DNA of 64,000 nucleotides. It comes from SCTM01 sp965279655. Lineage in GTDB: Bacteria > Pseudomonadota > Alphaproteobacteria > Rhodospirillales > Rhodospirillaceae. A program made the translations under genes and the position numbers. The notes beneath the pieces are model-generated. The model saw only the letters and a program-made list of their open reading frames with translations, made no database searches and was not told where the DNA came from. Of this stretch, positions 1 to 9,063 are shown in pieces (within the stretch, counting starts at the first letter, position 1; every line of letters starts with the position of its first letter). The stretch covers positions 2,480,001-2,544,000 of the forward strand of contig OZ257255.1 in the NCBI GenBank assembly GCA_965279655.1. Direction: 5' to 3'.

Positions 1-996
1 TGGGGCGTGCCGGTCTCCCTCGCGCGCATGCCGCGCGAGACCGCCTTCGGCGTGTTCGAGCTGGGCATGAATCATCCGGGCGAGATCGCACCGTTGTCCA
101 AGCAAGTGCGCCCGCATGTGGCGGTGATCACCGCCGTCGAGGCGGTGCATCTGGAGCATTTCGAGTCCGTCGACGGCATCGCGCATGAGAAGGCCGAGAT
201 CATGGCGGGCCTGGAGCCCGCCGGCACGGTGGTGCTGCCGCGCGACAGCGCGCAGTTCGATGTACTCGCGCAGGCCGCAACGGGTTACGGCGCGAAGATC
301 GTCTCCTTCGGCTCTGACGACGGCACCAGCGATGCGCTGCTGGTGTCATGGACGCTCACACCCTCGGGCACGCAAGTCGCCGCCGATATCGCCGGCCATC
401 GACACACTTACGAGATCGGCGCCCACGGCCGCCATTGGGCGCTGAACAGCGTCGCGGTGCTGGCCGCCGTGCACGCACTCGGCGCCGATGTCGGCCGCGC
501 TGCGGCGGCCTTCGCCAATCTGAATGCGCCGACAGGGCGCGGGGCGCGCCGCGAGGTGCATGGCCCCAACGGTGTCTTCACGCTGATCGACGAGAGCTAC
601 AACGGCAGCCCGGCGTCCGTGCGCGCCATGGCGGACACGGTCGGCGCGATGGCGCTCGACGGCCGCAAGATCCTCGCCCTCGGCGACATGCTGGAACTCG
701 GCGACGCGGCCGGTGATCTGCACGCGGGCCTAGCCCCTGCGTTACGCAACGCCGGTATCGATCTCGTGTTCACCGCAGGCCCGATGATGGAACGCCTGCA
801 CGACGCGCTGCCGCGCGAGATGCGCGCCGGCCACGCGAAGGATGCAGCCAGCCTCGTGCCGATGATCACGGGCGCCATGCGCGACGGCGACGTCGTCGCC
901 GTGAAGGGTTCGAACGGAAGCCGCATGTCGGTGGTGGTCAAAGCGTTGGGAGCGCTCGACCCCGCACCAGGCCCACGCGCGGCGAACGGACACTGA
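1..996 (+). CDS. murF: UDP-N-acetylmuramoyl-tripeptide--D-alanyl-D-alanine ligase (3' part)
   Basis: The last cytoplasmic Mur ligase: it adds D-Ala-D-Ala to UDP-MurNAc-tripeptide using ATP. The gene is open at the left window edge, so the N-terminal part including the P-loop is missing; 331 codons remain. What is left holds the central-domain stretch with 'FELGMNHPGEI' and the C-terminal ligase domain with 'DESYNGSPAS' and 'LGDMLELG', all typical of MurF. It ends 9 bases before mraY and heads the packed cell-wall cluster. Identity is secure from the motifs and the neighbours. Confidence 0.95.
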   Translation, partial: WGVPVSLARMPRETAFGVFELGMNHPGEIAPLSKQVRPHVAVITAVEAVHLEHFESVDGIAHEKAEIMAGLEPAGTVVLPRDSAQFDVLAQAATGYGAKIVSFGSDDGTSDALLVSWTLTPSGTQVAADIAGHRHTYEIGAHGRHWALNSVAVLAAVHALGADVGRAAAAFANLNAPTGRGARREVHGPNGVFTLIDESYNGSPASVRAMADTVGAMALDGRKILALGDMLELGDAAGDLHAGLAPALRNAGIDLVFTAGPMMERLHDALPREMRAGHAKDAASLVPMITGAMRDGDVVAVKGSNGSRMSVVVKALGALDPAPGPRAANGH

Positions 997-1005
997 GGGG
1001 AACCG

Positions 1006-2091
1006 ATGCTGTATTTCCTTTCCGAGCTTTCCGGCCAGGTGAACGTCCTCAACGTTTTCCGCTACCAGACCTTCCGCGCCGGCGGCGCGGTGGTTACGGC
1101 GCTGATCGTGGCCCTGCTGTGCGGCCCGTCGATCATCCGCTGGCTGAAGACCAAGCAGCCCATGGGCCAACCGATCCGTCAGGACGGCCCGGAGAGTCAC
1201 ATCATCACCAAGGCCGGCACGCCGACCATGGGCGGCATGATGATCCTGCTGGGTATCGCGGTGGCGACGCTGCTGTGGGCGGATCTGCGCAACGAATATG
1301 TGTGGATCTCCCTGTTCGTCACCATGGGCTACGGGCTGGTCGGCTCGTTCGACGACTACCGCAAGGTCACCAAGCGGTCCTCCGGCGGTCTGCCGGGCAA
1401 GGTGAAGCTGATCCTCGAGATCGTCATCGCATTGGCCGCCGCGGCCTGGATCTACCAGGTCACGACGCCGGCGCTGGCCGACGGCCTCGCGATCCCGTTC
1501 CTGAAGGACGTAACGCTGAAGCTCGGCGTGCTGTATCTGCCGTTCGCCGTGTTCGTGATGGTGGGTGCGAGCAACGCCGTCAACCTCACCGACGGTCTCG
1601 ACGGTCTGGCCATCGTGCCGGTGATGATCGCGGCCTCCGTGCTCGGCATCATCACCTATCTCATCGGCAACACGGTGTTCGCCGGCTATCTGCAGGAACA
1701 CTACATCGCCGGCGCGGGTGAACTCGCCGTGTTCTGCGCCGCCGTGGTGGGCGCGGGTCTCGGCTTCCTGTGGTTCAACGCGCCGCCCGCGATGATCTTC
1801 ATGGGCGACACCGGTTCGCTCGCCATGGGCGGCGCGCTGGGTACCGTCGCGGTGATCTCCAAGCATGAGATCGTTTTCGGCATCGTCGGCGGCCTGTTCG
1901 TGCTCGAGACCGTGTCGGTCATCGTGCAGGTGATCTCCTTCAAGACCACCGGCAAGCGCGTCTTCCGCATGGCGCCGCTGCATCATCACTACGAGAAGAA
2001 AGGCTGGGCGGAACCGACCATCGTCATCCGCTTCTGGATCATCGCCGTCATCCTGGCCATCGCCGGCCTCAGCACATTGAAGTTGAGGTAG
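1006..2091 (+). CDS. mraY: Phospho-N-acetylmuramoyl-pentapeptide-transferase
   Basis: An integral inner-membrane enzyme that moves phospho-MurNAc-pentapeptide from UDP to undecaprenyl phosphate, giving lipid I. At 361 aa it has the usual family length and about ten hydrophobic segments. The catalytic aspartates are visible: the DD pair near residues 116-117, the 'NLTDGLDG' loop at about 193-200, and 'GDTGS' with Asp near 268. The cytoplasmic 'HHHYEKKGW' motif is near the C-terminus. A GGGG-containing ribosome-binding site precedes ATG 1006. It sits between murF and murD, with only 2 bases before murD. Confidence 0.98.
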   Translation: MLYFLSELSGQVNVLNVFRYQTFRAGGAVVTALIVALLCGPSIIRWLKTKQPMGQPIRQDGPESHIITKAGTPTMGGMMILLGIAVATLLWADLRNEYVWISLFVTMGYGLVGSFDDYRKVTKRSSGGLPGKVKLILEIVIALAAAAWIYQVTTPALADGLAIPFLKDVTLKLGVLYLPFAVFVMVGASNAVNLTDGLDGLAIVPVMIAASVLGIITYLIGNTVFAGYLQEHYIAGAGELAVFCAAVVGAGLGFLWFNAPPAMIFMGDTGSLAMGGALGTVAVISKHEIVFGIVGGLFVLETVSVIVQVISFKTTGKRVFRMAPLHHHYEKKGWAEPTIVIRFWIIAVILAIAGLSTLKLR

Positions 2092-2093
2092 GG

Positions 2094-3491
2094 ATGGTCC
2101 CAGTCCCCCGTTTCGCGGGCGAGTGCGTGTTGGTGATGGGTCTCGGCAAGTCCGGGCTCAGCGCCGCCGCGGCTTTGCGCGCGGGCGGTGCCCAGGTGAT
2201 CGTGTGGGACGACAACACCGCCGCGCGGTCCGCAGCGGCGACACAAGGCTGGACCGCGATGGCGAGCGGCGAACGCGCGCTGGACGGCGTGAAGGCCGTC
2301 ATCTGGAGTCCCGGCGTCCCCCATACGCACCCGAAACCGCATCCATTGGCGCTGCAAGCGTGCGCTGCGAACATTCCCCTCGTGTGCGACGTGGATCTGC
2401 TGCTGGAATCCCAGCCCGACGCGACGGTTGTCGCGATCACCGGCACCAACGGCAAATCCACCACCACCGCGCTCACGGCGCATCTTTTCAAGCACGCGGG
2501 TCGCAAGTGCGCGGTCGGCGGCAATCTCGGCATTCCGGCGCTGGAACTCGACCCGCTCGGCCTGGGCGGCATCTACGTGCTGGAGCTGTCGTCCTACCAA
2601 TTGGAATTGGTGCCGCACCTGGCGGCGGAGACGTCGGTGCTGCTCAACATCACGCCGGACCATCTGGACCGGCACGGCGGCATGGACGGCTACATCGCCG
2701 CCAAGCGCCGCATCTTCGACAACCAGCGCATCCCCCGCACGGCGGTAATCGGCATCGACGATCCGATCTGCGCCGCGATGGCCGCCGAGCTGAAGCGCGA
2801 CGGCGTGCACAAGATGACGCCGATCTCCGTCAACATGGCGGCCCCAGGGGGTGTCTATGTGGATCGTGGCCAGCTGATCGACGCCACGGACACGCGCCCT
2901 TCCAAGATCATCGACCTGCGCGAGTTGCCCCGCCTGCCGGGCGTGCACAACTGGCAGAACGCGGCGGCGGCCACGGCCGTGGCGCGTAGCCAGGGCTTGA
3001 GCGGCGGCGAAATCGCCGCGGGTCTGCGGACCTTCGGCGGATTGGCGCATCGCCAGGAGTTGGTGGCGCAGATCGCCAATGTGTCGTTCGTCAATGACAG
3101 CAAGGCGACCAACGCCGACGCCACCGAAAAGGCGCTCGCCTGCTACCAGAACATCTATTGGATCGCCGGCGGGGTGGCGAAGGAAGGCGGCATCGGACCG
3201 CTGAAGCCCTACTTCCCGCGGATCAAACATGCGTTCCTGATCGGCGATGCGGCGGACGACTTCGCCGACACGCTCGAAGGCCACGTCCCCATCGCGCTCT
3301 ACGAGGATCTCGAGAGCGCGGTTGAGGAAGCGGGCGAAATGGCGCTGAAGGACAAGCTGCCGGGCGCCACGGTGCTGCTCTCTCCTGCCTGCGCCTCTTT
3401 CGACATGTTCAAGAACTTCGAGGAGCGCGGCGAGGCGTTCCGGGCCGAGGTGCACGCCTTGTGGCCCGAGACCAACGGGAGCGCCGCATGA
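2094..3491 (+). CDS. murD: UDP-N-acetylmuramoylalanine--D-glutamate ligase
   Basis: A cytoplasmic Mur ligase that adds D-glutamate to UDP-MurNAc-L-Ala. The 465-aa protein begins with a Rossmann-like domain ('VMGLGKSGLSAA'), has the ATP-binding P-loop 'GTNGKS' at residues 117-122, and a C-terminal domain with 'NDSKATNADA'. The start ATG lies 2 bases after the mraY stop. The stop overlaps the ftsW start in an ATGA arrangement, pointing to translational coupling. Confidence 0.97.
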   Translation: MVPVPRFAGECVLVMGLGKSGLSAAAALRAGGAQVIVWDDNTAARSAAATQGWTAMASGERALDGVKAVIWSPGVPHTHPKPHPLALQACAANIPLVCDVDLLLESQPDATVVAITGTNGKSTTTALTAHLFKHAGRKCAVGGNLGIPALELDPLGLGGIYVLELSSYQLELVPHLAAETSVLLNITPDHLDRHGGMDGYIAAKRRIFDNQRIPRTAVIGIDDPICAAMAAELKRDGVHKMTPISVNMAAPGGVYVDRGQLIDATDTRPSKIIDLRELPRLPGVHNWQNAAAATAVARSQGLSGGEIAAGLRTFGGLAHRQELVAQIANVSFVNDSKATNADATEKALACYQNIYWIAGGVAKEGGIGPLKPYFPRIKHAFLIGDAADDFADTLEGHVPIALYEDLESAVEEAGEMALKDKLPGATVLLSPACASFDMFKNFEERGEAFRAEVHALWPETNGSAA

Positions 3492-4621
3492 CGACCCATA
3501 CGCTGTCCCGCAACGATACGAGCATCGTCGGCCGCTGGTGGTGGACCGTGGACCGGTGGTTGATCGCCGCCGTCGCGGGGCTTCTGCTGATCGGCATCTA
3601 CCTCACCTTCGCCGCCGATCCGCCGGCGGCGGGCCGCATCGGTGCGGACACCTATCACTTCGTGAAGCGGCAACTGACCTTCCTGCCGGTCGCCGTGGTC
3701 GTCATGTTCCTGATTTCGCTGTTTTCGCCGCGGGGCGTGCGCCGCTTCGCCGTCATCGGCTTCGCGGTCACCTTCATCCTCATGGTGCTGACGCTGATTG
3801 TCGGCGCCGAAGTGAAGGGGGCGCGCCGCTGGCTCTACCTCGGACCGCTGTCGCTGCAGCCCTCGGAATTCATCAAGCCGTTCCTGGCGGTCACCGCCGC
3901 ATGGATGTTCTCCGAAGACCGCATGAAGGAGAACTTCCCCGGCAAGGTCTTCGCCATCGGCCTGTTGGTCGCGGTGGTCGGCGTGCTGCTGAGCCAGCCG
4001 GACATCGGCATGACGCTGGTGGTTTCCGCCGTGTGGTGCGCGCAGTTCTTCATGGCCGGCCTGCCGATGTACTGGGTGATCCTGTTCGTCGTGATCGGCG
4101 TCTCCGGCTTTGTCGGCGCCTACTTCATGTTCCCGCACGTCGCCAGCCGCGTGGACCGATTCCTCGACCCCACAACCGGCGACAGCTATCAGGTGACGCA
4201 AGCCATGCGCGCCTTCCAACAGGGCGGCCTGTTCGGCCGCGGGCCCGGCGAGGGTCGCGTGAAAGAAGCGCTGCCGGATGCGCACACGGATTTCATCTTC
4301 GCCGTCGCGGGCGAGGAGTTCGGCATCTTCCTGTGTCTCGCCATTGTCGCGCTGTTCACCTTCCTGGTCCTGCGCGCGCTGACCAAGGCGATGAAGGAAG
4401 AGAACCTGTTCGTACTGCTCGCCACCGGCGGGCTCACGGTGCAATTCGGCTTGCAGGCCATGATCAACATGGCTTCGTCGCTGCGCATGATGCCCACCAA
4501 GGGCATGACACTTCCGTTCATCTCCTACGGCGGGTCGTCGCTGCTGGCGCTCGGCGTCGGCATGGGCATGATCTTCGCGCTCACCCGGCGTCGCCGTGAC
4601 TCGGAGGGCTTGTCGGCATGA
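3488..4621 (+). CDS. ftsW: Cell division SEDS protein, peptidoglycan glycosyltransferase FtsW
   Basis: A SEDS-family polytopic membrane protein that polymerises septal glycan from lipid II with its partner PBP. It is 377 aa with about ten hydrophobic segments. The family signature 'PFISYGGSS' is near the C-terminus and 'GPLSLQPSEF' lies centrally. I chose ATG 3488 because it overlaps the murD stop (ATGA). An upstream in-frame ATG at 3461 would lie inside murD and add an implausible basic tail. The 3' end overlaps the murG start. Its place between murD and murG, in the dcw cluster, supports FtsW rather than RodA. Confidence 0.96.
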   Translation: MTTHTLSRNDTSIVGRWWWTVDRWLIAAVAGLLLIGIYLTFAADPPAAGRIGADTYHFVKRQLTFLPVAVVVMFLISLFSPRGVRRFAVIGFAVTFILMVLTLIVGAEVKGARRWLYLGPLSLQPSEFIKPFLAVTAAWMFSEDRMKENFPGKVFAIGLLVAVVGVLLSQPDIGMTLVVSAVWCAQFFMAGLPMYWVILFVVIGVSGFVGAYFMFPHVASRVDRFLDPTTGDSYQVTQAMRAFQQGGLFGRGPGEGRVKEALPDAHTDFIFAVAGEEFGIFLCLAIVALFTFLVLRALTKAMKEENLFVLLATGGLTVQFGLQAMINMASSLRMMPTKGMTLPFISYGGSSLLALGVGMGMIFALTRRRRDSEGLSA

Positions 4622-5775
4622 TGGTCGCCAAGCACAACGCCGGGCATCTGATCGCGCTTGCCGCCGGAGGGACCGGCGGCCACGTATTTCCCGCCGAGGC
4701 TCTCGCGCAGGAACTGCAAGCGCAGGGCCATCGCCTCATGCTGATCACCGATCGGCGCGGCGCGATTTTCGGCGGCACCCTCGGCCAGATCGAGACCCAG
4801 CGCATCAACGCAGGCGCGCTCGCGGGCCGCGGCCTGCTGGATCGCGCCGGCGGCATGGCGAATCTCGCTCTCGGGTATTTCCAGGCGCGGCAGATCCTGC
4901 AGCGCACGCGTCCATCCGTTGTCGTCGGCTTCGGCGGCTATGCGGCGGCGCCGAGCGTGCTGGCGGCAACCAACCTGCGCCTGCCCACCGTGATCCACGA
5001 ACAGAACGCCGTCCTCGGCCGTGCCAACCGGATGCTGGCCCCCCGGGTGCAGACCGTGTGCACCTCCTTCGCGGATGTGGACATCCCGTCCGGCCCCCAT
5101 GTGGAACGCACGGGCATGCCTGTGCGCCCGTCGATCGCCGCCGTGCGCGACATCGCCTACAACGCGCCAGAACAGAACGGCCCCTTCCGCCTGCTGATCA
5201 TTGGCGGGAGTCAGGGCGCGCGCGTGTTCTCCGACGTCATCCCGGCGGCCATTGCGAAGTTGCCGCGTGGGCTCGCCCGTCGTTTGGAGATTTTCCAGCA
5301 GTGCCGCCCGGAAGATTTGGAGCGCGTGCAGGCGGTCTACGCCGAGATCAGCGTGCATGCCCATCTGCAGCCGTTCTTCGAGAACATGCCGCAGTTGCTG
5401 GCCACCACGCATTTGATGATCGCCCGCTCCGGTTCCTCGACCGTCGCGGAAGTGGCGGTCGCCGGCCGCCCGTCCGTGCTGGTCCCCTACCCCTACGCCG
5501 CCGACGATCATCAAACCGGCAATGCCAAAGCCATCGCGGCTGCGGGCGGCGCTTGGCTGATGCCGCAGGACGAGTTCACCGTCGAGGCGGTCGCCACGCG
5601 CTTGAGCCAGTTCTTGGCCGCGCCACAGGTGCTGACCGTCGCCGCCACAGCCGCCGCCGCTTTCGCCATTCCCGATGCCGCCGCGCGTCTCGCGACCGTG
5701 GTGGCGTCCATCATTCGAGTGAAGAACGCCATGTCCACACCCACGATTTCCAACACGACCAACGGAGCGGTCTGA
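4618..5775 (+). CDS. murG: Undecaprenyldiphospho-muramoylpentapeptide beta-N-acetylglucosaminyltransferase
   Basis: A peripheral membrane GT28-family transferase that adds GlcNAc to lipid I, making lipid II. The 385-aa protein opens with the glycine-rich loop 'AAGGTGGHVFPA' at about residues 15-26. It also carries 'GGSQGARVF' and the UDP-GlcNAc-binding region 'ARSGSSTVAEVA'. The start overlaps the ftsW stop and the stop overlaps the murC start, so it belongs to the coupled block. The C-terminus is slightly extended ('STPTISNTTNGAV') compared with typical MurG. Confidence 0.97.
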   Translation: MMVAKHNAGHLIALAAGGTGGHVFPAEALAQELQAQGHRLMLITDRRGAIFGGTLGQIETQRINAGALAGRGLLDRAGGMANLALGYFQARQILQRTRPSVVVGFGGYAAAPSVLAATNLRLPTVIHEQNAVLGRANRMLAPRVQTVCTSFADVDIPSGPHVERTGMPVRPSIAAVRDIAYNAPEQNGPFRLLIIGGSQGARVFSDVIPAAIAKLPRGLARRLEIFQQCRPEDLERVQAVYAEISVHAHLQPFFENMPQLLATTHLMIARSGSSTVAEVAVAGRPSVLVPYPYAADDHQTGNAKAIAAAGGAWLMPQDEFTVEAVATRLSQFLAAPQVLTVAATAAAAFAIPDAAARLATVVASIIRVKNAMSTPTISNTTNGAV

Positions 5776-7202
5776 TGCAATCCATGCCGCTCGATATCGG
5801 CACCATCCACTTCGTCGGCATCGGCGGGATCGGCATGTCCGGGATCGCCGAGGTGATGCACAACCTCGGCTACCAGGTGCAGGGCAGCGACATCGCCCAG
5901 AATGCGAACGTGGATCGCCTGCGCGCGCTCGGCATCAAGGTCGAGGTGGGCCATCGCGCCGAGAATCTGGGCGAAGCCCGCGTGATCGTCATCTCCTCCG
6001 CCGTGAAGCCCGATAACCCCGAAGTGCTCGCCGCCCGCAAGGCGATGATGCCGGTGGTGCGCCGCGCCGAAATGCTCGCGGAGCTGATGCGCCTGAAGTG
6101 GTCCATCGCCATCGGCGGCACCCACGGCAAGACCACCACCACATCCCTGGTCGCCAGCGTGCTCGACGCCGCGGCCCTCGATCCCACGGTCATCAACGGC
6201 GGCATCATCAACGCATACGGCACCAATGCGCGCCTGGGTGCGGGCGAATGGATGGTGGTGGAAGCCGATGAGTCCGACGGCACCTTCACGCGCCTGCCCG
6301 CCACCATCGCCGTGGTCACCAACATCGACCCCGAGCACATGGAGTTCTACGGCGAGTTCTCCAAAGTGAAGGCGGCGTTCCGCACCTTCGTGGAGTCCAT
6401 CCCGTTCTACGGCTACGCGGTGATGTGTATCGACCATCCGGAAGTGCAGTCGCTGCTGCCCTTGCTGACGGACCGCAAGATCATCACCTACGGCCTGAGC
6501 CCGCTCGCGCAGGTGCGCGGCACCAACGTGGTGCTCGACTCCCAGGGCGTGCGCTTCGACGCGCAGATCTCCGACCGGGTCACCGGCGGCGAACGCACTA
6601 TCCAGGGCATCCGCCTCACCATGTTCGGCCAGCACAACGTGCTGAACGCGCTGGCCGCCGTGTCGGTGGGCGCGGAGATGGGCATCGCCGACGCGGTGAT
6701 CCGCGAAGGTCTGGCGAAGTTCGGCGGCGTGAAGCGCCGCTTCACCAAGGTCGGCGAAGTCAACGGCATCACGATTATCGACGACTACGGCCATCACCCG
6801 GTGGAAATCTCCGCGGTGCTGAAGGCTGCGCGCACCACCACCAAGAACCGCGTCATCGCCGTGGTGCAGCCGCATCGCTACAGCCGCCTGCAATCGCTCT
6901 TCGAGGAATTCTGCACCTGCTTCAACGACGCCGACCATGTGGTCGTGGCGGACGTGTATCCCGCCGGCGAAGCGCCGATCGAGGGCATCAACCGCGATGC
7001 GCTCGTCAACGGCCTGCACGCGCACGGCCATCCGCAAGTCACCGCGCTGATGTCGCACAAGCATCTCGCCGCCGTCATCGATGACGTCTCCCTGCCGGGC
7101 GACGTGGTGGTGTGCCTCGGCGCCGGAAACATCACCGCGTGGGCCCACGCACTGCCCGCTGAACTCGCCACGATCGCCCAGACCAAGGGAGCGAAGGGAT
7201 GA
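5775..7202 (+). CDS. murC: UDP-N-acetylmuramate--L-alanine ligase
   Basis: The first Mur ligase, adding L-alanine to UDP-MurNAc in the cytoplasm. The 475-aa protein has the N-terminal nucleotide-binding loop 'GIGGIGMSG' at about residues 15-23, the ATP-binding 'GGTHGKTTTTS' near 113-123, and 'DDYGHHPVEI' in the C-terminal domain. The start ATG 5775 shares a base with the murG stop. The frame stays open upstream inside murG, but nothing before 5775 resembles a protein family, so a murG-murC fusion is rejected. The stop overlaps the murB start. Confidence 0.97.
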   Translation: MQSMPLDIGTIHFVGIGGIGMSGIAEVMHNLGYQVQGSDIAQNANVDRLRALGIKVEVGHRAENLGEARVIVISSAVKPDNPEVLAARKAMMPVVRRAEMLAELMRLKWSIAIGGTHGKTTTTSLVASVLDAAALDPTVINGGIINAYGTNARLGAGEWMVVEADESDGTFTRLPATIAVVTNIDPEHMEFYGEFSKVKAAFRTFVESIPFYGYAVMCIDHPEVQSLLPLLTDRKIITYGLSPLAQVRGTNVVLDSQGVRFDAQISDRVTGGERTIQGIRLTMFGQHNVLNALAAVSVGAEMGIADAVIREGLAKFGGVKRRFTKVGEVNGITIIDDYGHHPVEISAVLKAARTTTKNRVIAVVQPHRYSRLQSLFEEFCTCFNDADHVVVADVYPAGEAPIEGINRDALVNGLHAHGHPQVTALMSHKHLAAVIDDVSLPGDVVVCLGAGNITAWAHALPAELATIAQTKGAKG

Positions 7203-8149
7203 TGGCTGCGCAACGCGCAACCGCTGACCTGATTGCCCGGCTGCCGAAAGTGCGCGGCCGGTACGAAGCTATGGCCGACCTGGGCAAGCTGACGTGGTTC
7301 CGCGTCGGCGGTCCGGCGGAAGTGTTGTTCACGCCCGCCGATGTCGCCGATTTGCAAACTTTCCTTGCGGAACGTCCCACGGACGTGCCGCTGACAATGC
7401 TCGGGTTGGGTTCAAACCTGCTCGTGCGCGACGGTGGTGTCGCAGGCGTGGTGATCCGTCTAGGCCGCGCCTTCGCCACCATCGTCACCGAAGGCCTGAT
7501 CGTGCGGGCAGGCGCGGGCGCGGCGGATGCCGCCGTTGCCACGGCCGCGCGCGACGCCGGCATCGCAGGGCTTGAGTTCCTCACCGGCATCCCCGGCACC
7601 ATCGGTGGCGCCCTGCGCATGAACGCCGGGTGCTACGGGCGCGAGATCAAAGATGTGTTCGTCAGCGCCACGGGCCTGAACCGCGCCGGAGAAATCGTGC
7701 GCCTCGACGCCGCACAGATGGGCTTTGCCTATCGCCATGTCGATATCGGCGAGGACTGGATCTTCCTCGGCGCCGAATTGATCGGCGCGCCGGGCGATCA
7801 GGAGGCCATCACCGCGCGCATCCGCGAGATCCGCGCCGAGCGCGAAGACAGCCAGCCGACACAAGCGCGCACGGGTGGATCCACTTTCGCCAATCCGCCG
7901 GGTCACAGCGCCTGGAAGCTGGTCGACGAAGCCGGCTGCCGTGGCCTGACCCGCGGCGGCGCGCAAGTGTCGCCCAAGCACACCAATTTCCTGATCAACA
8001 CCGGCAGCGCCACCGCGACCGAGCTGGAAGGCTTGGGCGAAGACGTGCGCGCGCGGGTGAAGGCCAACAGCGGCATCGATCTCCACTGGGAAATCCGCCG
8101 CATCGGCTTCGCGCTCGACCACCCCAAAGCCTTGGTGGGGGCGTCATGA
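7199..8149 (+). CDS. murB: UDP-N-acetylenolpyruvoylglucosamine reductase
   Basis: An FAD-dependent cytoplasmic reductase that turns UDP-GlcNAc-enolpyruvate into UDP-MurNAc. At 316 aa it has the short MurB type length. Visible motifs are 'GLGSNLLVRDGG' in the FAD-binding domain, 'GIPGTIGGALRMNAGCYG', and 'GGSTFANP' with the catalytic serine at about residue 228. It overlaps murC at its start and ddl at its end by 4 bases each. The order murC-murB-ddl is usual for Alphaproteobacteria. Confidence 0.97.
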   Translation: MMAAQRATADLIARLPKVRGRYEAMADLGKLTWFRVGGPAEVLFTPADVADLQTFLAERPTDVPLTMLGLGSNLLVRDGGVAGVVIRLGRAFATIVTEGLIVRAGAGAADAAVATAARDAGIAGLEFLTGIPGTIGGALRMNAGCYGREIKDVFVSATGLNRAGEIVRLDAAQMGFAYRHVDIGEDWIFLGAELIGAPGDQEAITARIREIRAEREDSQPTQARTGGSTFANPPGHSAWKLVDEAGCRGLTRGGAQVSPKHTNFLINTGSATATELEGLGEDVRARVKANSGIDLHWEIRRIGFALDHPKALVGAS

Positions 8150-9063
8150 CCGCCAAAGCAAAACGCATCGCCGTGTTGATGGGCGGTTACTCCAAGGAGC
8201 GCGAGGTCTCGCTCGTCTCCGGCAAGGCCGCGAGCAAAGCCCTGCGTGCGCGTGGCTTCGACGTGCATGAGATCGACGTACCGCGCGACGTGACCAAGCT
8301 GGTGACTGCCTTGCAGGCCGCGCAGCCGGACGTTGTGTTCAACGCACTGCATGGCCGCTTCGGCGAGGACGGCTGCATCCAGGGCCTGCTGGACATCATG
8401 GGCCTGCCCTACACTGCCTCCGGCCGCATGGCCTCCGCCGTCGCCATGGACAAGCCCATGGCGAAGCGCGTGTTCGCCAGCGCGGGCATTGCCGTCGCGG
8501 CGGAAAAAGTCGTGACCTTGCGCGAGGCCAAGGGCGGCGACGTGCTGCCGCGCCCCTATGTGCTGAAGCCCACCAACGAAGGCTCCAGCGTCGGCGTGAA
8601 GATCGTGCGCGCCGGCTCGAACCACCCGCCGCTCGACGACCTCGACCTCGGCGACGACGACCTGATCATGGCGGAAGCCTTCATCCCCGGCCGCGAAGTG
8701 ACGGTGGCTGTGTTGGGCGATCGCGCGCTTGCCGTGACGGAGATCACCACCGCCAACGACTTCTACGACTACGACGCGAAGTATTCCGCCGGCGGCTCGA
8801 AACACATCCTGCCCGCGCCCTTGCCCGCCGAGATCACCAAACGGGCGATGGAACTGTCCGTCCGCGCGCATCAGGCGCTGGGTTGCCGCGGCGCGAGCCG
8901 CGCGGATTTCCGTCTCGACGGCGACAGGCTCGTCATCCTCGAGGTCAACACGCAGCCGGGTCTGACGCCCACGTCGCTGGTGCCGGAGCAAGCGGCCCAT
9001 GTCGGCATGAGTTTCGAGGACTTGTGTGTGTGGATGGTGGAGGCCGCGCAATGCGACGCGTAA
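8146..9063 (+). CDS. ddl: D-alanine--D-alanine ligase
   Basis: An ATP-grasp enzyme that joins two D-alanines for the MurF step. ATG 8146 overlaps the murB stop and gives a 305-aa protein starting with 'RIAVLMGGYSKEREVSL'. It continues with 'FNALHGRFGEDG', the ATP-grasp 'VLKPTNEGSSVGV' and the metal-binding end 'ILEVNTQPGLTPTSLVPEQA'. The reading frame is open further upstream, but that part lies inside murB and is not protein-like. The 3' end overlaps ftsQ by 13 bases. Confidence 0.96.
   Translation: MTAKAKRIAVLMGGYSKEREVSLVSGKAASKALRARGFDVHEIDVPRDVTKLVTALQAAQPDVVFNALHGRFGEDGCIQGLLDIMGLPYTASGRMASAVAMDKPMAKRVFASAGIAVAAEKVVTLREAKGGDVLPRPYVLKPTNEGSSVGVKIVRAGSNHPPLDDLDLGDDDLIMAEAFIPGREVTVAVLGDRALAVTEITTANDFYDYDAKYSAGGSKHILPAPLPAEITKRAMELSVRAHQALGCRGASRADFRLDGDRLVILEVNTQPGLTPTSLVPEQAAHVGMSFEDLCVWMVEAAQCDA

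Noticed and set aside
4596..5774. An open frame continuing upstream of murC through murG, as if a fusion
   Set aside because: The upstream part is Arg-rich and unlike any family; murG in the other frame has all its motifs, and murC has its own ATG overlapping the murG stop.
742..7220. Long minus-strand reading frames opposite the murF-murC genes
   Set aside because: They mirror highly GC-rich coding DNA, have His/Arg/Gly-rich products without any family motif, and oppose genes with clear motifs and coupled starts.
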